DNA of 64,000 nucleotides from Nostocales cyanobacterium LEGE 11386 (GCA_015207155.1 JADEXK010000032.1:1-64000); one strand, 5' to 3'; numbered from the stretch's first letter, positions 51,246-61,278 are shown. The notes: generated from the sequence alone by a model not told the origin. Made by a program: numbers and translations.

Positions 51246-52512
51246 AGCGACCGCGATCTCGTTCTACATCTTCAATTACTTTTTGTAAATACCATTCATC
51301 TGTCATCCCTGGATAATAATCTTCCTTTTGATCAATTAATCTTTGGGCAATTTCCCAATATCCCCCCACCAGCCGTAATAGTCGCTGACGTAGCAAGTTG
51401 TAATTCTGCTGTTTTGACTCAGGGCTAAATGTCTGAATTTTTTGCAAGCTTTCTAATACTTGATGGTAATTTTCCCAATCTTCATTTTCACAGAAAATAC
51501 TCGCTGCTTGCTGATAATCTTGGACAGCATTTTGCATTTCCTCTAAGCAAGCATAGGCAATACCACGATGATAGTAAGCTGGGGCATAATCTGGATTAAT
51601 TTGTAATGCTTGACTGTAATCTTGAATAGCATCGAGATAATTGCCAGATACCCGATAAACATTACCCCTAGCAACATATATTAAAGCGTCCTGGGGTTGA
51701 ATTTTCACAGCTTGATGAAAATCGGCGATCGCCCCTTGATAATCCCCCAACAGAGAACGGGCTTTACCTCGGTTACGATAGACTATGGCATCTTGAAAGT
51801 TTAATTGTAATGCTTGATTAAAATCCGCGATCGCCTCGCGATATTTTCCCATTTTGCAGCGTACCACTCCCCGACAGCAATAAGCTTGGGCATCTTGCGG
51901 ATCAGCTTGTAATATCCAGTTTAAATCTGCGATCGCCTCCCGCGTATCTCCTTTTTCGGTTTTTTCTAATAACTGAGTAAAATATGCATTGGTAGATAAT
52001 ATCGGCACACTAGTAGAACTAGGTGACTGGATAACTGGTTTTGCTGGTGGTTGTAGCTGTTTAATTTTTTCCAGACACAGACGACAATTTTCTGTATCCT
52101 TTTGCTCTAAATATAATTCTGCCGCCTTTTTAAAATTAGCGATCGCATCTTGAATAAACCCCTGTTTGCGCCGCACCATCCCCCGCAGACTATACGCAGC
52201 TGCATAATAGTAATTGAGGCGAATTGCACTTTCCACATCCTCCAACGCCCCCGGTAAATTTTTCAGCGCCACCCTTGCCAATCCCCGACAATAATACGCC
52301 TCCACACTCTGGGGATTCAACCTCAAAGCTTCAGTATAATCTGAGACAGCTTGGTGAATAGCACCTGAGTCATAATAAGCCAAACCCCGTTGTAAAAAAG
52401 CCTCAGCAAAATAAGGTGTTTGCTGTAAACAATAGTTAAAATCCTCAATAGCGCCAGTATAGTCTTGTTGTTTAGCCTTTGCTAGTCCTCGATGATAAAA
52501 TTCGTCACTCAT
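51244..52512 (-). CDS. Tetratricopeptide-repeat protein
   Basis: A 422-residue protein made of at least nine TPR units of the regular 34-residue type (for example GLAKAKQQDYTGAIEDFNYC, ADLNWILQADPQDAQAYC, AIADFNQALQLN, AIQDYSQALQIN). A Pro/Ser-rich break lies near 158-172, and the C-terminal end is a non-TPR helical region (about 360-422). Such proteins are interaction scaffolds; the partner is unknown. Confidence 0.88.
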   Translation of the reverse strand: MSDEFYHRGLAKAKQQDYTGAIEDFNYCLQQTPYFAEAFLQRGLAYYDSGAIHQAVSDYTEALRLNPQSVEAYYCRGLARVALKNLPGALEDVESAIRLNYYYAAAYSLRGMVRRKQGFIQDAIANFKKAAELYLEQKDTENCRLCLEKIKQLQPPAKPVIQSPSSTSVPILSTNAYFTQLLEKTEKGDTREAIADLNWILQADPQDAQAYCCRGVVRCKMGKYREAIADFNQALQLNFQDAIVYRNRGKARSLLGDYQGAIADFHQAVKIQPQDALIYVARGNVYRVSGNYLDAIQDYSQALQINPDYAPAYYHRGIAYACLEEMQNAVQDYQQAASIFCENEDWENYHQVLESLQKIQTFSPESKQQNYNLLRQRLLRLVGGYWEIAQRLIDQKEDYYPGMTDEWYLQKVIEDVERDRGR

Positions 52513-52641
52513 AATTGACTCCCAAAACTCTAGCTTAGTAGCCGACTTTATAGCTCTACTACTTTATATGTTAAATATTCACCTTCACTTTAGCTAATTT
52601 CCAAATCTCAATCTACTTCCTCCCTTGGCGGTTTGATAAAA

Positions 52642-53790
52642 ATGAAAATTAGAACCATCACCACAGGAATATCACTACAATCTCCCAAAGACGCCGATAA
52701 AATCAAACAATCTCATGCATTTAATCAGCAAGCAAAAATAATCTTTGAACAACAAGGATACGCAGTTCAAACAACCAGAATTACCACTAACTCTTGGCAA
52801 GAATATCTATCAGATTTATCAAAAACTGATATTCTCAAAGAAATCCAAGATTTAGAAAAAACCTGTATCAATCTAGATATTAGCTTTTTCAATATCGGTC
52901 ATGCCAACCAACCAGAAACCATAGCTTTAATCCCCGATATTAACAAACATACGTCAATTATTTACTGTTCCAGTCAACTTGGTGACCAACAATCAGGCAT
53001 CAATCTAGAAAATATTTACGAATCAGCCAAAGCTATTAAACGCATTTCCCAAGAAACTGAAAATGGCTATGGTAACTTTCGCTATTGTGCATGGGCAAAC
53101 TGTCAGCCAGGAATTCCATTTTTTCCAACTTCTTACCATGTAGGCGATACATCTTTTGCTATTGGATTAGAACTAGCTGAATTAGTCAACCAAGCTTTTT
53201 CTCAAGCTAATGATATACAAACAGCCGAGAAAAACCTGCAATCACTTTTAGAAATAGAACTCACAAAAATCGCCAAGATTGCCGCAGAAATATCAACAAA
53301 ATTCGCTGTGATATACAACGGCATTGATACATCTCTCGCACCATCTTTAGATAAACAGAATAGTATTGCCTTCACCTATGAAAAATTAATCAATGGTAAA
53401 TTTGGCCATCCAGGAACCTTAGCAATTTCTGGCATGTTAACTCGTGTTCTAAAAAGTGTTTCCGTCAAAATCTGTGGCTACTCCGGTTTAATGCTACCAG
53501 TATGTGAAGATATCGGATTAGCTACTAGAGCTAACGAGCAAACTTATGATATTACTAATTTATTATTGTATTCAGCAGTTTGTGGCTGTGGACTTGATAC
53601 AGTACCAATCCCCGGTGATATCACCATTGATAAAATTGCCGCAATATTAATAGATTTGGCAACATTAGCAATTAAACTCAATAAGCCACTATCAGCTAGA
53701 TTATTTCCCATACCCCATAAAAAAGCTGGGGAATTGACTGCATTCAATTCCCCGTATCTTGTAGATTGTCAAATTTTTGCTGTGAATTAA
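52642..53790 (+). CDS. DUF711 family protein
   Basis: About 382 residues from the ATG at 52642 (a TTG at 52633 is less likely). It matches DUF711: MKIRTITTGISLQ, the central ANCQPGIPFFPTSYHVGDTS and the C-terminal CGCGLDTVPIPGDIT. DUF711 proteins occur with ACT-domain regulators in some bacteria; the reaction is unknown. It converges with the dioxygenase gene, the stops being only 2 bp apart. Confidence 0.85.
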   Translation: MKIRTITTGISLQSPKDADKIKQSHAFNQQAKIIFEQQGYAVQTTRITTNSWQEYLSDLSKTDILKEIQDLEKTCINLDISFFNIGHANQPETIALIPDINKHTSIIYCSSQLGDQQSGINLENIYESAKAIKRISQETENGYGNFRYCAWANCQPGIPFFPTSYHVGDTSFAIGLELAELVNQAFSQANDIQTAEKNLQSLLEIELTKIAKIAAEISTKFAVIYNGIDTSLAPSLDKQNSIAFTYEKLINGKFGHPGTLAISGMLTRVLKSVSVKICGYSGLMLPVCEDIGLATRANEQTYDITNLLLYSAVCGCGLDTVPIPGDITIDKIAAILIDLATLAIKLNKPLSARLFPIPHKKAGELTAFNSPYLVDCQIFAVN

Positions 53791-53791
53791 C

Positions 53792-54484
53792 TTAATAATC
53801 AATCAACAAACTAGGCGAAGTCAATACAAAAACATCCCTAATTCCCTGTCCGTCAGTCTGTGGTTTTATCGGCGTAGTAAAGTGGAAAAATTCATGATCA
53901 TTGACTAATAAAAGTTCACCGGGATTTAAAACCTTACTAAACACAGGCTTCTCTTTTTTTGCAGTATATAAATGAGTTTCTCCACCTTGAATATTATCGC
54001 GATTTACCGAGAAGATACCAATAAAATCAGTACCATCCTGATGAATACCTTCAGGTGCTGGATTACCCAAATTCTCAGGAGAACAAATAGTTCTAATTTG
54101 ATGAACTCCGATTTCAGCTTCAGGATGCAGTTTACAAGAATCACTAAATGCTAAAACAAGATTCTTAAAAATATCGAGTTCTATCAGTGCACCTTCTAAT
54201 TCTGCAAACTCTCGTTTAATGTCTCCCAATAATGGATTGTAATCTTTACCTTGAAAGAGGTAGCCATGAGGTAACTTAATTAACTTATCCCCAGCAGCGA
54301 TGAACCGAGATAATCGTCTCAAACGATAATTACCTTTGATGTAGGGATCAACAGGTAGATGATGAAAAAATGGCTTGAAACCTTCTGGATTTATGGAATT
54401 AACCTTTCTGAGGGTAAACAAAAAGGCATATTCTAATTCCGTTGATTCCCATACTTGTTGCATAGGACTTACCTGCTTACACAT
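53792..54484 (-). CDS. 2-oxoglutarate/Fe(II) dioxygenase family protein
   Basis: A 230-residue protein of the 2OG-Fe dioxygenase family that includes free-amino-acid hydroxylases. The iron ligands fit EGIHQDGTDFIG (His-x-Asp) and the distal His in VNDHEFFHFTTP, with the 2OG-binding Arg probably in GIRDVFVLTSP. The substrate is probably a small amino acid by family analogy, which cannot be told from this sequence. Confidence 0.82.
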   Translation of the reverse strand: MCKQVSPMQQVWESTELEYAFLFTLRKVNSINPEGFKPFFHHLPVDPYIKGNYRLRRLSRFIAAGDKLIKLPHGYLFQGKDYNPLLGDIKREFAELEGALIELDIFKNLVLAFSDSCKLHPEAEIGVHQIRTICSPENLGNPAPEGIHQDGTDFIGIFSVNRDNIQGGETHLYTAKKEKPVFSKVLNPGELLLVNDHEFFHFTTPIKPQTDGQGIRDVFVLTSPSLLIDY

Positions 54485-54795
54485 TGCAATCCTCTCCTGT
54501 ATTTCTGGATGAGAGGCTTATATCACTGAGTATATGCGACTTTTTATTAAAATGTCGTCAAATTGACTACAGAAATTGACAAATTGTGATACAGAACTCA
54601 TTCACTGTTGGAAAGACATTTGCAGATAGGAGCAAATAAGTAAAACATTTAAAATAGGTAAAAAATTAACGTATATTTACAAAGTGGCTAGAGACTGAGG
54701 ACTAATATTTTTACTCAGCAACGCCACATGCTCCACCCTGCGGGAAGCCGCAGCAGTGTCTACAGCACTCCCCTTCGACTTTGCTCAGGGCAAGC

Positions 54796-54846
54796 GCACT
54801 CAGCACTCAGCACTCAGCACTCAGCACTTAGAAAGCACTCAGCACT
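54796..54846. repeat. CAGCACT heptamer array
   Basis: Five or six CAGCACT units, one degenerate, just before the sfsA start. The gap to the left (54485-54795) also has the CGACTTTGCTCAGGGCAAGC-type element and no gene. A frame opening at 54728 translates this array and is not real sequence of SfsA. Confidence 0.7.
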
Positions 54847-54853
54847 TTTCATA

Positions 54854-55579
54854 ATGATTGACTGGCTTTACCGTTATCCACCCTTGTATTCAGGAATTTT
54901 ACTCAAGCGCTACAAGCGCTTTTTTGCTGATATTCAACTTGATTCTGGCGAAATAGTCACAGCACACTGTCCCAATACAGGCCCCATGACAGGAGTTTCC
55001 ACCCCTGGAAGTGCAGTCCAACTTTCCCAAAGCGATAATCCCCAGCGCAAATTAGCCTACACTTTAGAATTAATTCAAGTACATGACAACGAGCCAACTT
55101 GGGTAGGAGTAAATACAGTTTTACCCAATCGAGTAGTGAAACTAGCTTTAGAAAAACACCTTTTCCCAGAATTGGGTAGCTACAGCCAAATTAAAGGTGA
55201 GGTAGTTTATGGGCAAGATAAAAAAAGTCGGGTAGATTTTTTTTTAACAGGGGATGATGTGGAACGTCCCATTTATTTAGAAGTAAAAAATACAACTTGG
55301 GCGCAAGGTACTTTAGCACTATTCCCCGACACAGAAACCACAAGAGGACAAAAGCACTTACGGGAACTAACAGCACTATTACCCCAAACTCGTGCAGTGA
55401 TGCTGTACTTCATCAACCGCAGTGATTGTACTGAGTTTGCCCCTGGTGATATTACAGACCCCGTATATGGTAAACTATTACGAAACGCGATCGCCCTCGG
55501 CTTAGAAATCTTACCCTGCCGTTTTCATGTCACTCCAGAAGGCATACGCTACATAGGTTTAGCAAAACTAAAACTTTAA
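54854..55579 (+). CDS. sfsA: Sugar fermentation stimulation protein SfsA
   Basis: About 241 residues from the ATG at 54854 (MIDWLYRYPPL). The SfsA family pattern is clear: RYKRFFADIQLDSGEIVTAH, CPNTGPMTG, the nuclease-like core SRVDFFLTGDD and IYLEVKNTTW, then FPDTETTRGQKHLREL. SfsA is a DNA-binding or nuclease-like protein of uncertain role. Heptamer repeats lie directly upstream. Followed 38 bp later by gluconokinase. Confidence 0.93.
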   Translation: MIDWLYRYPPLYSGILLKRYKRFFADIQLDSGEIVTAHCPNTGPMTGVSTPGSAVQLSQSDNPQRKLAYTLELIQVHDNEPTWVGVNTVLPNRVVKLALEKHLFPELGSYSQIKGEVVYGQDKKSRVDFFLTGDDVERPIYLEVKNTTWAQGTLALFPDTETTRGQKHLRELTALLPQTRAVMLYFINRSDCTEFAPGDITDPVYGKLLRNAIALGLEILPCRFHVTPEGIRYIGLAKLKL

Positions 55580-55584
55580 TCTCA

Positions 55585-55612
55585 GCGTACCTTTGCGTCC
55601 CTCTGCGTTAAA
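55585..55612. repeat. CCTTTGCGTCCCTCTGCG dispersed repeat
   Basis: One unit of the CTTTGCG/CTCTGCG family filling the sfsA-gntK spacer. Confidence 0.6.
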
Positions 55613-55617
55613 AACTA

Positions 55618-56103
55618 ATGATAATTCTCATCATGGGTGTCTCCGGTTCCGGCAAAACAACCATCGGGAAACTGTTAGCCGATTCATTAAACTGGGAATT
55701 TAAAGACGCTGATGAATTTCACTCAACAGATAACATTGAGAAAATGCGGCTGGGTATTCCCCTCAATGACACTGACAGAAAGCCCTGGTTGAAAGATTTG
55801 CAAACGGCGATCGCCCTTTGGTTACAAGAAAATGCCAATGTAGTCTTAGCCTGTTCTGCCCTCAAAGCTAATTATCGCCAATACCTGCGACTAGACCACG
55901 AAAACATCAAGCTAGTTTACCTCCAAGGCAGTTTAGATTTACTCCAACAACGACTCCTAGGACGGCAAAATCATTTCATGTCAGAAAAACTCCTCAACAG
56001 CCAATTAGATATGCTTGAGGAGCCTGATGATGCTATTTGTGTAGATATTTCTGAGCCACCGCAACTAATAGTGCAAAACATTAAAACAGCTTTAGAAATT
56101 TAG
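55618..56103 (+). CDS. gntK: Gluconokinase
   Basis: A 161-residue GntK-type kinase that phosphorylates gluconate to 6-phosphogluconate for the oxidative pentose phosphate route. P-loop MGVSGSGKTT at residues 6-15, DADEFH (substrate acid and His), CSALKANYR and the arginine-rich lid QQRLLGRQNHFM are all present. Length is normal for the family. Confidence 0.9.
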   Translation: MIILIMGVSGSGKTTIGKLLADSLNWEFKDADEFHSTDNIEKMRLGIPLNDTDRKPWLKDLQTAIALWLQENANVVLACSALKANYRQYLRLDHENIKLVYLQGSLDLLQQRLLGRQNHFMSEKLLNSQLDMLEEPDDAICVDISEPPQLIVQNIKTALEI

Positions 56104-56108
56104 CCATG

Positions 56109-56136
56109 AAAAAAACCCCCAGAAGGGGGCTTATTT
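56109..56136 (-). terminator. Terminator of the cta operon (- strand)
   Basis: CCCCC-AGAA-GGGGG hairpin (56116-56129). Read on the minus strand, the stem is followed by seven T, so it terminates the ctaC-D-E transcript, whose last stop is at 56174. It also lies just after the gntK stop and can serve both. Confidence 0.7.
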
Positions 56137-56173
56137 AGCTATTCGCGTGGAGTGAATAACTAATAATTAATAC

Positions 56174-56800
56174 TCACAGTAGATAAAGTAATCCGAACAG
56201 AATAATCCAAATCACGTCAACAAAGTGCCAGTAGATTTCCGCAGCTTCAATACCAAAGTGCTTTTCGCTACTGTAGTGACCCTGAACACGCGATCGCCAC
56301 AATACGGCAACTATTGCCAAAACACCAATGGTAACGTGTAGTCCGTGAAAGCCAGTTAAAACGTAAAATGCACTGGCAAACAAATTAGTAGTTAAACCAA
56401 ATTCTAAATGAGTGTATTCGTATACCTGTCCCACCAAGAAAATGGCACCCATTGCGGCAGTAATTGCCAACCAAGTTCGCATACCTTTTGCATCATTCTT
56501 TTTGATGGCAGTGTCAGCATTATGCATGACAAAACTGCTAGCAATCAGATTGACGGTGTTGACTCCCGGTAACAATAGTTCTAATTCTGGTGTACCTTCC
56601 GGGGGCCACGCAGGTAAGGTAGCACGGAAAGCTAGGTAAGCTCCGAACAACCCCATAAAAATCATCCCTTCAGCAATCAAGAAGATAAATAACCCAAACA
56701 GACGATGGTCTGGATGTGCTTCGTGATGACTAACTCCTGCTTCGGCAGTATGGTGATGATTTAGTTCGGTTTTAGCTGGGTCAATAGTTTGACTTTGCAT
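56174..56800 (-). CDS. ctaE: Cytochrome c oxidase subunit III
   Basis: A 208-residue subunit III of the aa3-type oxidase, the short five-helix version found in cyanobacteria. It has LFGLFIFLIAEGMIFMGLFG, ETELLLPGVN-like loop sequence and the conserved GFHGLHVTIGVLA and EAAEIYWHFVDVIWIILF. Last gene of ctaC-D-E; it helps keep the catalytic subunit stable. Confidence 0.94.
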   Translation of the reverse strand: MQSQTIDPAKTELNHHHTAEAGVSHHEAHPDHRLFGLFIFLIAEGMIFMGLFGAYLAFRATLPAWPPEGTPELELLLPGVNTVNLIASSFVMHNADTAIKKNDAKGMRTWLAITAAMGAIFLVGQVYEYTHLEFGLTTNLFASAFYVLTGFHGLHVTIGVLAIVAVLWRSRVQGHYSSEKHFGIEAAEIYWHFVDVIWIILFGLLYLL

Positions 56801-56921
56801 GTATCTTTAATATCTAGAGGACAAGTGATGACTCTGGAGTGGGGAATGGGGAGTTATAGCCGTAGTCACATAAGTTAGGACAGTGTTAATTGCTCAAAGC
56901 TCTGAAGCAACTGGATTTATA

Positions 56922-56945
56922 CTCAGCACTCAGCACTCAGCACTT
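56922..56945. repeat. CAGCACT heptamer repeat
   Basis: Three CAGCACT units in the ctaD-ctaE spacer. Confidence 0.65.
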
Positions 56946-56979
56946 TGCTATAAAAGGCTTGAACTCCTCACTCATCACT

Positions 56980-58716
56980 TTATTTACGGTCTTCGGGATT
57001 GGCAGCAACCATGGAGTCAGGTTCCGCTCTTAATACCGAGTTTGGGCCAGCAGATAAAACTGGATTGGGGTCAGATAAAGGTACATCATCGTTAGCCTTT
57101 TCTAAGCCGTAGTCGTAGGGGCCTGTAGCCAAGACTGGGGTTTTATCAAAATTCTCGATCGCTGGCGGTGAGGTCGTCATCCACTCTAAGGTCAATGCCC
57201 TCCAGGGATTATTACCAGCTTTCTCACCATACAACCAGCTCCAAATTGCATTGATGATAAAGGGGAATGTCGAAACTGCCAGTATGTAAGAACCATAAGT
57301 GCAAATTTCATTCAACAAGGCAAATTTGGGATCATATTGAGCAATACGACGGTTCATGCCCATTAACCCCAGTTTGTGCATGGGTAAGAAGGTCATATTC
57401 AGACCAACGATTGTCAAGGCAAAGTGAACCTTACCCCAAAATTCGTTCATCATTCGTCCCGTCATTTTCGGGAACCAGTGGTATATAGCGGCAAAAATAC
57501 CCAACACGCTACCGCCAAATAGGACGTAGTGCAGGTGTGCTACCACAAAATAAGTGTCGTGGACGTGAATATCAAAGGGCACTGCTGCCAACATCACACC
57601 ACTGATCCCGCCAATCACAAAAGTGCCCACAAAGCCGATGGCGAATAGCATCGGGCTATTGAGTTGAATTTTACCGCCCCACATGGTTGCCAACCAGCTG
57701 AAAATTTTAATCCCTGTAGGTACGGCGATAATCATCGTCGTGATCATAAAAAACATCCGCAACCAACCGGGGACACCACTGGTAAACATATGGTGTGCCC
57801 AGACAATTAATCCTAAAAAACTGATAGCCAAAGATGAATAGGCGATCGCTTTATAGCCAAAAATCGGCTTGCGGGAATGAATCGGGATTATTTCCGAAAT
57901 TGCCCCAAAGAAAGGCAGAATCATGATATATACCGCCGGGTGGGAGTAAAACCAAAACATATGCTGGTATACCACCGGGTCCCCACCACCTGTGGGATTA
58001 AAAAATGTTGTTCCTGCCAATAAATCGAAGGAAAGCAGAATTAAACCTGCTGCTAGTACTGGGGTTGATACTAACACCAGCGCTGAGGTTGCCAACATTG
58101 CCCAACAAAACAAAGGCATTTGATGGAAACTCATACCAGGGATACGCATCTTCAGCATGGTGACCAAGAAATTGATCGATCCCAAAATCGATGACGTACC
58201 CAGCAGCAGAATACTCATGATCCAAATACCTTCACCCACTTGACCTGTGACCAAGCTTAAGGGAGGGTAGGAAGTCCACCCGGCATCTGGTGCATCACCC
58301 ACCGCTAAACTGGCAATCAGCAACAAACCCGCAGGGGGAATCATCCAAAAGGCAACGGCGTTCAGCTTGGGGAATGCCATATCTTTCGCCCCAATCATTA
58401 GGGGAATCAGATAGTTAGCAAATCCGGCTCCGGCTGGCACAATCCACAAGAAAATCATAATTGTGGCGTGCAGCGTGAATAGACTGTTGTAAACTTCTGG
58501 GGTCACAAAATCTACATCTGGGGTTCGTAGTTCTGTACGCACCAAATCAGCCATCACACCGCCAATGCAATAGAAAATAAACGAAGTAACTAGGTATTGA
58601 ATTCCAATTACCTTATGGTCGGTGTTGAAGCCAAAGTAGTCTCGCCAATGTCTTTCCTCTGGTTCTTCAACATGAGTAGGGATATTGGCTGTTTCTTGCA
58701 ACTGAGCTTGTGTCAT
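56980..58716 (-). CDS. ctaD: Cytochrome c oxidase subunit I
   Basis: A 578-residue catalytic subunit with twelve membrane helices. Haem and copper ligands are visible: SLFTLHATIM for haem a, FWFYSHPAVYIMILP with the His-Tyr cross-link pair, WAHHMF for CuB, and VVAHLHYVLFGG near the end. The C-terminal 45 residues are polar and Pro-rich. It reduces oxygen to water in thylakoid or plasma membrane. Confidence 0.97.
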   Translation of the reverse strand: MTQAQLQETANIPTHVEEPEERHWRDYFGFNTDHKVIGIQYLVTSFIFYCIGGVMADLVRTELRTPDVDFVTPEVYNSLFTLHATIMIFLWIVPAGAGFANYLIPLMIGAKDMAFPKLNAVAFWMIPPAGLLLIASLAVGDAPDAGWTSYPPLSLVTGQVGEGIWIMSILLLGTSSILGSINFLVTMLKMRIPGMSFHQMPLFCWAMLATSALVLVSTPVLAAGLILLSFDLLAGTTFFNPTGGGDPVVYQHMFWFYSHPAVYIMILPFFGAISEIIPIHSRKPIFGYKAIAYSSLAISFLGLIVWAHHMFTSGVPGWLRMFFMITTMIIAVPTGIKIFSWLATMWGGKIQLNSPMLFAIGFVGTFVIGGISGVMLAAVPFDIHVHDTYFVVAHLHYVLFGGSVLGIFAAIYHWFPKMTGRMMNEFWGKVHFALTIVGLNMTFLPMHKLGLMGMNRRIAQYDPKFALLNEICTYGSYILAVSTFPFIINAIWSWLYGEKAGNNPWRALTLEWMTTSPPAIENFDKTPVLATGPYDYGLEKANDDVPLSDPNPVLSAGPNSVLRAEPDSMVAANPEDRK

Positions 58717-58726
58717 AGGAATTAGT

Positions 58727-58770
58727 TGTCAGTTATCAGTTATCAATTAGCAGTTATCAGTCTGTTCACT
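58727..58770. repeat. TTATCAG repeat in the ctaC-ctaD spacer
   Basis: Several TCAGTTA/TTATCAG units in tandem between ctaC and ctaD. Confidence 0.5.
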
Positions 58771-58793
58771 GATTACTTTTCATTGACCACTGA

Positions 58794-59891
58794 CTAGTGG
58801 TGATGAGCAGTGTGAACTTGATTGATTATCTCTGGTTGTATTCCCATGTCCTTGGTGTAAGGATTGAGAAATTCATCTGGGGACAAATCCGCAGAGTTAA
58901 CAGCAACGGCTTGATTGAAAGTTTCGCTGCTGGCAACTAATTGCTCTTGCATCCATTGGTCATAAGCTGCTTGAGTCTCTACCACTACTTGGGTTTTCAT
59001 TGCACCGTGGTAGGGGCCACAAAGTTCAGCACAAATCAGGTCATAACTACCCGCTACTCTGGGCGTGAACCGAATCTCGCTTTGCCTACCGGGGATCGCA
59101 TCCTGTTTCAAGCGGAACTCTGGTACCCAGAAGGCGTGAATTACATCATTGGCTGTCATGTTGATTTGGACTTCGCGTCCAACAGGAACATGTAGCTCAC
59201 CTGTAGTTACGCCAGTTTCAGGATAGGTAAATAACCACGCGTATTGTAAACCAGTGACGTTGACCCGTAATTCTGGTGGTTGGCCGGCTTTTTCAGGACT
59301 ACCTCCAATGGTGGGAGCGACACTACCCACCCCAGGAGCATTGCGCTTTTGGGGAATTTGGTCAGCATTGCGGACTGCTGCTGTGGCCGGGTCTTGCATT
59401 GCCTCATCAGATTTTTCTTGATTGAGGTTGGCTCCTGTACTGGGAGGCGTATCGCTTAAAGTTGCGGCGATAGCTGCTCCTGGCATTGTCATCGAAAAAT
59501 CCTCAGTCATCGGAGCTTCATGGACAGCGTGGGGATCAAATCCACCGATGTCATTGTAAACCTCAAAACTATAGACAGAAATACCAATAACGATTATTGC
59601 TGGGATCGCCGTCCAGAGGATTTCTAAAGGTACATTGCCCTCAATTGGTGGCCCGTCTTCATTATCACCTGCACGTCTACGGTATTTAATTGCAGAGTAA
59701 ATCAAAATACCTTCAACAAGTAGAAATATACCTGTGGAAACGATCATCATTGTGTTAAACAGACCATCCACCAAAACGGCTTCATCGGTGGCGGCTGTTG
59801 GCAACAGACCGTGATTTTGACCGTACCAAAGGCTGACTAGCGTTAGCACGATGCCAATTAGTAATGTCCAGATGGAACTTGGAATCTTCAC
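58794..59891 (-). CDS. ctaC: Cytochrome c oxidase subunit II
   Basis: A 365-residue subunit II: two membrane helices (about 6-25 and 45-67), then the CuA cupredoxin domain with the ligand set in VIHAFWVPEF and CAELCGPYHGAM. Between the membrane part and the CuA fold lies a long polar insertion (about 125-205, rich in Ala, Pro, Gln and Asn). The subunit accepts electrons from cytochrome c6 or plastocyanin. First gene of the ctaC-D-E operon, divergent from ctaA. Confidence 0.95.
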   Translation of the reverse strand: MKIPSSIWTLLIGIVLTLVSLWYGQNHGLLPTAATDEAVLVDGLFNTMMIVSTGIFLLVEGILIYSAIKYRRRAGDNEDGPPIEGNVPLEILWTAIPAIIVIGISVYSFEVYNDIGGFDPHAVHEAPMTEDFSMTMPGAAIAATLSDTPPSTGANLNQEKSDEAMQDPATAAVRNADQIPQKRNAPGVGSVAPTIGGSPEKAGQPPELRVNVTGLQYAWLFTYPETGVTTGELHVPVGREVQINMTANDVIHAFWVPEFRLKQDAIPGRQSEIRFTPRVAGSYDLICAELCGPYHGAMKTQVVVETQAAYDQWMQEQLVASSETFNQAVAVNSADLSPDEFLNPYTKDMGIQPEIINQVHTAHHH

Positions 59892-60294
59892 GGTTTACTT
59901 AAATGAATTTACTACGTTATCTCTATGCTACTCACTTACTAAGGTAGTGCAGGTGATGAAAGATAAAGTCTCATGGTCTGAAATTTTTATTAATTTTTTC
60001 AGCTAATTTACTAATTTTGAGTACAAGAGATTTATTAGATACTGCCAAAATTAGACGTAAATTCAGTGGAGAAATTTAAGGAAAAATTTAGAATATTCCC
60101 ATAAATTGTCATTTATCAATTGCTAACAACTTAAAAAATACCTAAAGCTCCGGCTAAAAGTGGCTAGAGTGATCCAAAGTATAAGTGCAAGCCAATCTTT
60201 TAAACTCTGGCCCATACGCTAGGGTGGAGATGGGTCGGTACAAAAAATTGAAAATAAGAGAGCTACCACCAAGAGCGGGCAGAAGGTACTGTTC
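59892..60294. other. Divergent ctaC/ctaA promoter gap
   Basis: About 400 bp between the ctaC and ctaA starts. It must contain promoters for both. No heptamer array, known box or gene was recognised. Confidence 0.5.
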
Positions 60295-61278
60295 ATGAAC
60301 GAATTTGTCCTAGAACAACAAAATGAAGCGGCAACTGAGCAGCGACAGCCCAAGGAAGTGATTCGTCGCTTGGTGTGGAAAATGTGCATAGCCACCTTGA
60401 TTTTGATGGCCATAGGCAGTGCCACCCGTGTGATGAATGCTGGACTTGCTTGCCCAGACTGGCCATTGTGCTATGGAGAACTAGTGCCAGCTAAACAAAT
60501 GAATCTCCAAGTGTTTTTGGAGTGGTTTCACAGATTGGATGCAGGGTTGATTGGCTTGAGCGCGATCGCCCTTTCCGGTTTATCCTGGTGGCACCGTCGT
60601 TCCTTACCCACCTGGCTACCTTGGGCATCCACATTCGCCCTGTTTTTAATTGTCTTCCAAGGTATTTTGGGAGGACTAACCGTTACTGAACTTTTGCGGT
60701 TTGATATCGTGACCGCTCATTTGGGAACGGCACTGTTGTTTTTCACTACCCTACTGATTGTCGGTGTAGCCCTGACCCCATATCAAGGAACTGGCACCGT
60801 GGGCAAGTTACCTTGGGTGGGTTTGACTGCGGCTATATTGGTTTACCTACAAAGTTTATTAGGTGCTTTAGTCGGGTCTCGCTGGGCATTACACCAATGC
60901 TTTGGCGGTTCTCAACTTTGCAGTGTGATGTATAGCCATATTTTTGGCTTGGTACCGCCAACTGTGGCGACCTTGGCAGTGGTAATGATCTCCTGGCGGA
61001 CACCAGCACTACACCCAGCCTTACGAAGACTGGCAAATATGTCTGGTATGTTGTTGCTGTTACAAATTTTGTTAGGAGTTGCTACTTTCCGATTACATCT
61101 CCAAGTCGAGCCTCTAACAGTTTCTCACCAAGCTATAGGAGCTACTTTGCTGGGTACGTTAGTGGCTTTTACGGTGCTAGCACTACGTGACTGTAGCTCG
61201 GCTCGGGAAATCAACGCTTACCCTGTTGGTTTAACAGCGACTATTACAAGTAGACAAGCAAATGGAACGAATTTGTAA
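60295..61278 (+). CDS. ctaA: Haem A synthase
   Basis: A 327-residue membrane protein of the CtaA/Cox15 family, which oxidises haem O to haem A. Eight hydrophobic segments and the two pairs of His ligands (WFHRLDAG and VTAHLGTAL in the first half, SHQAIGATL in the second) are visible. The conserved MNAGLACPDWPLCYGE is the loop after helix 1. Next gene of the pathway, ctaB, follows. Confidence 0.93.
   Translation: MNEFVLEQQNEAATEQRQPKEVIRRLVWKMCIATLILMAIGSATRVMNAGLACPDWPLCYGELVPAKQMNLQVFLEWFHRLDAGLIGLSAIALSGLSWWHRRSLPTWLPWASTFALFLIVFQGILGGLTVTELLRFDIVTAHLGTALLFFTTLLIVGVALTPYQGTGTVGKLPWVGLTAAILVYLQSLLGALVGSRWALHQCFGGSQLCSVMYSHIFGLVPPTVATLAVVMISWRTPALHPALRRLANMSGMLLLLQILLGVATFRLHLQVEPLTVSHQAIGATLLGTLVAFTVLALRDCSSAREINAYPVGLTATITSRQANGTNL

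Noticed and set aside
54796..54846. Possible CRISPR-like array
   Set aside because: The repeats are contiguous heptamers with no spacers; they match the STRR type.
54728..54853. 42-residue N-terminal extension of SfsA
   Set aside because: The extension translates CAGCACT heptamers; family homology begins at the ATG 54854.
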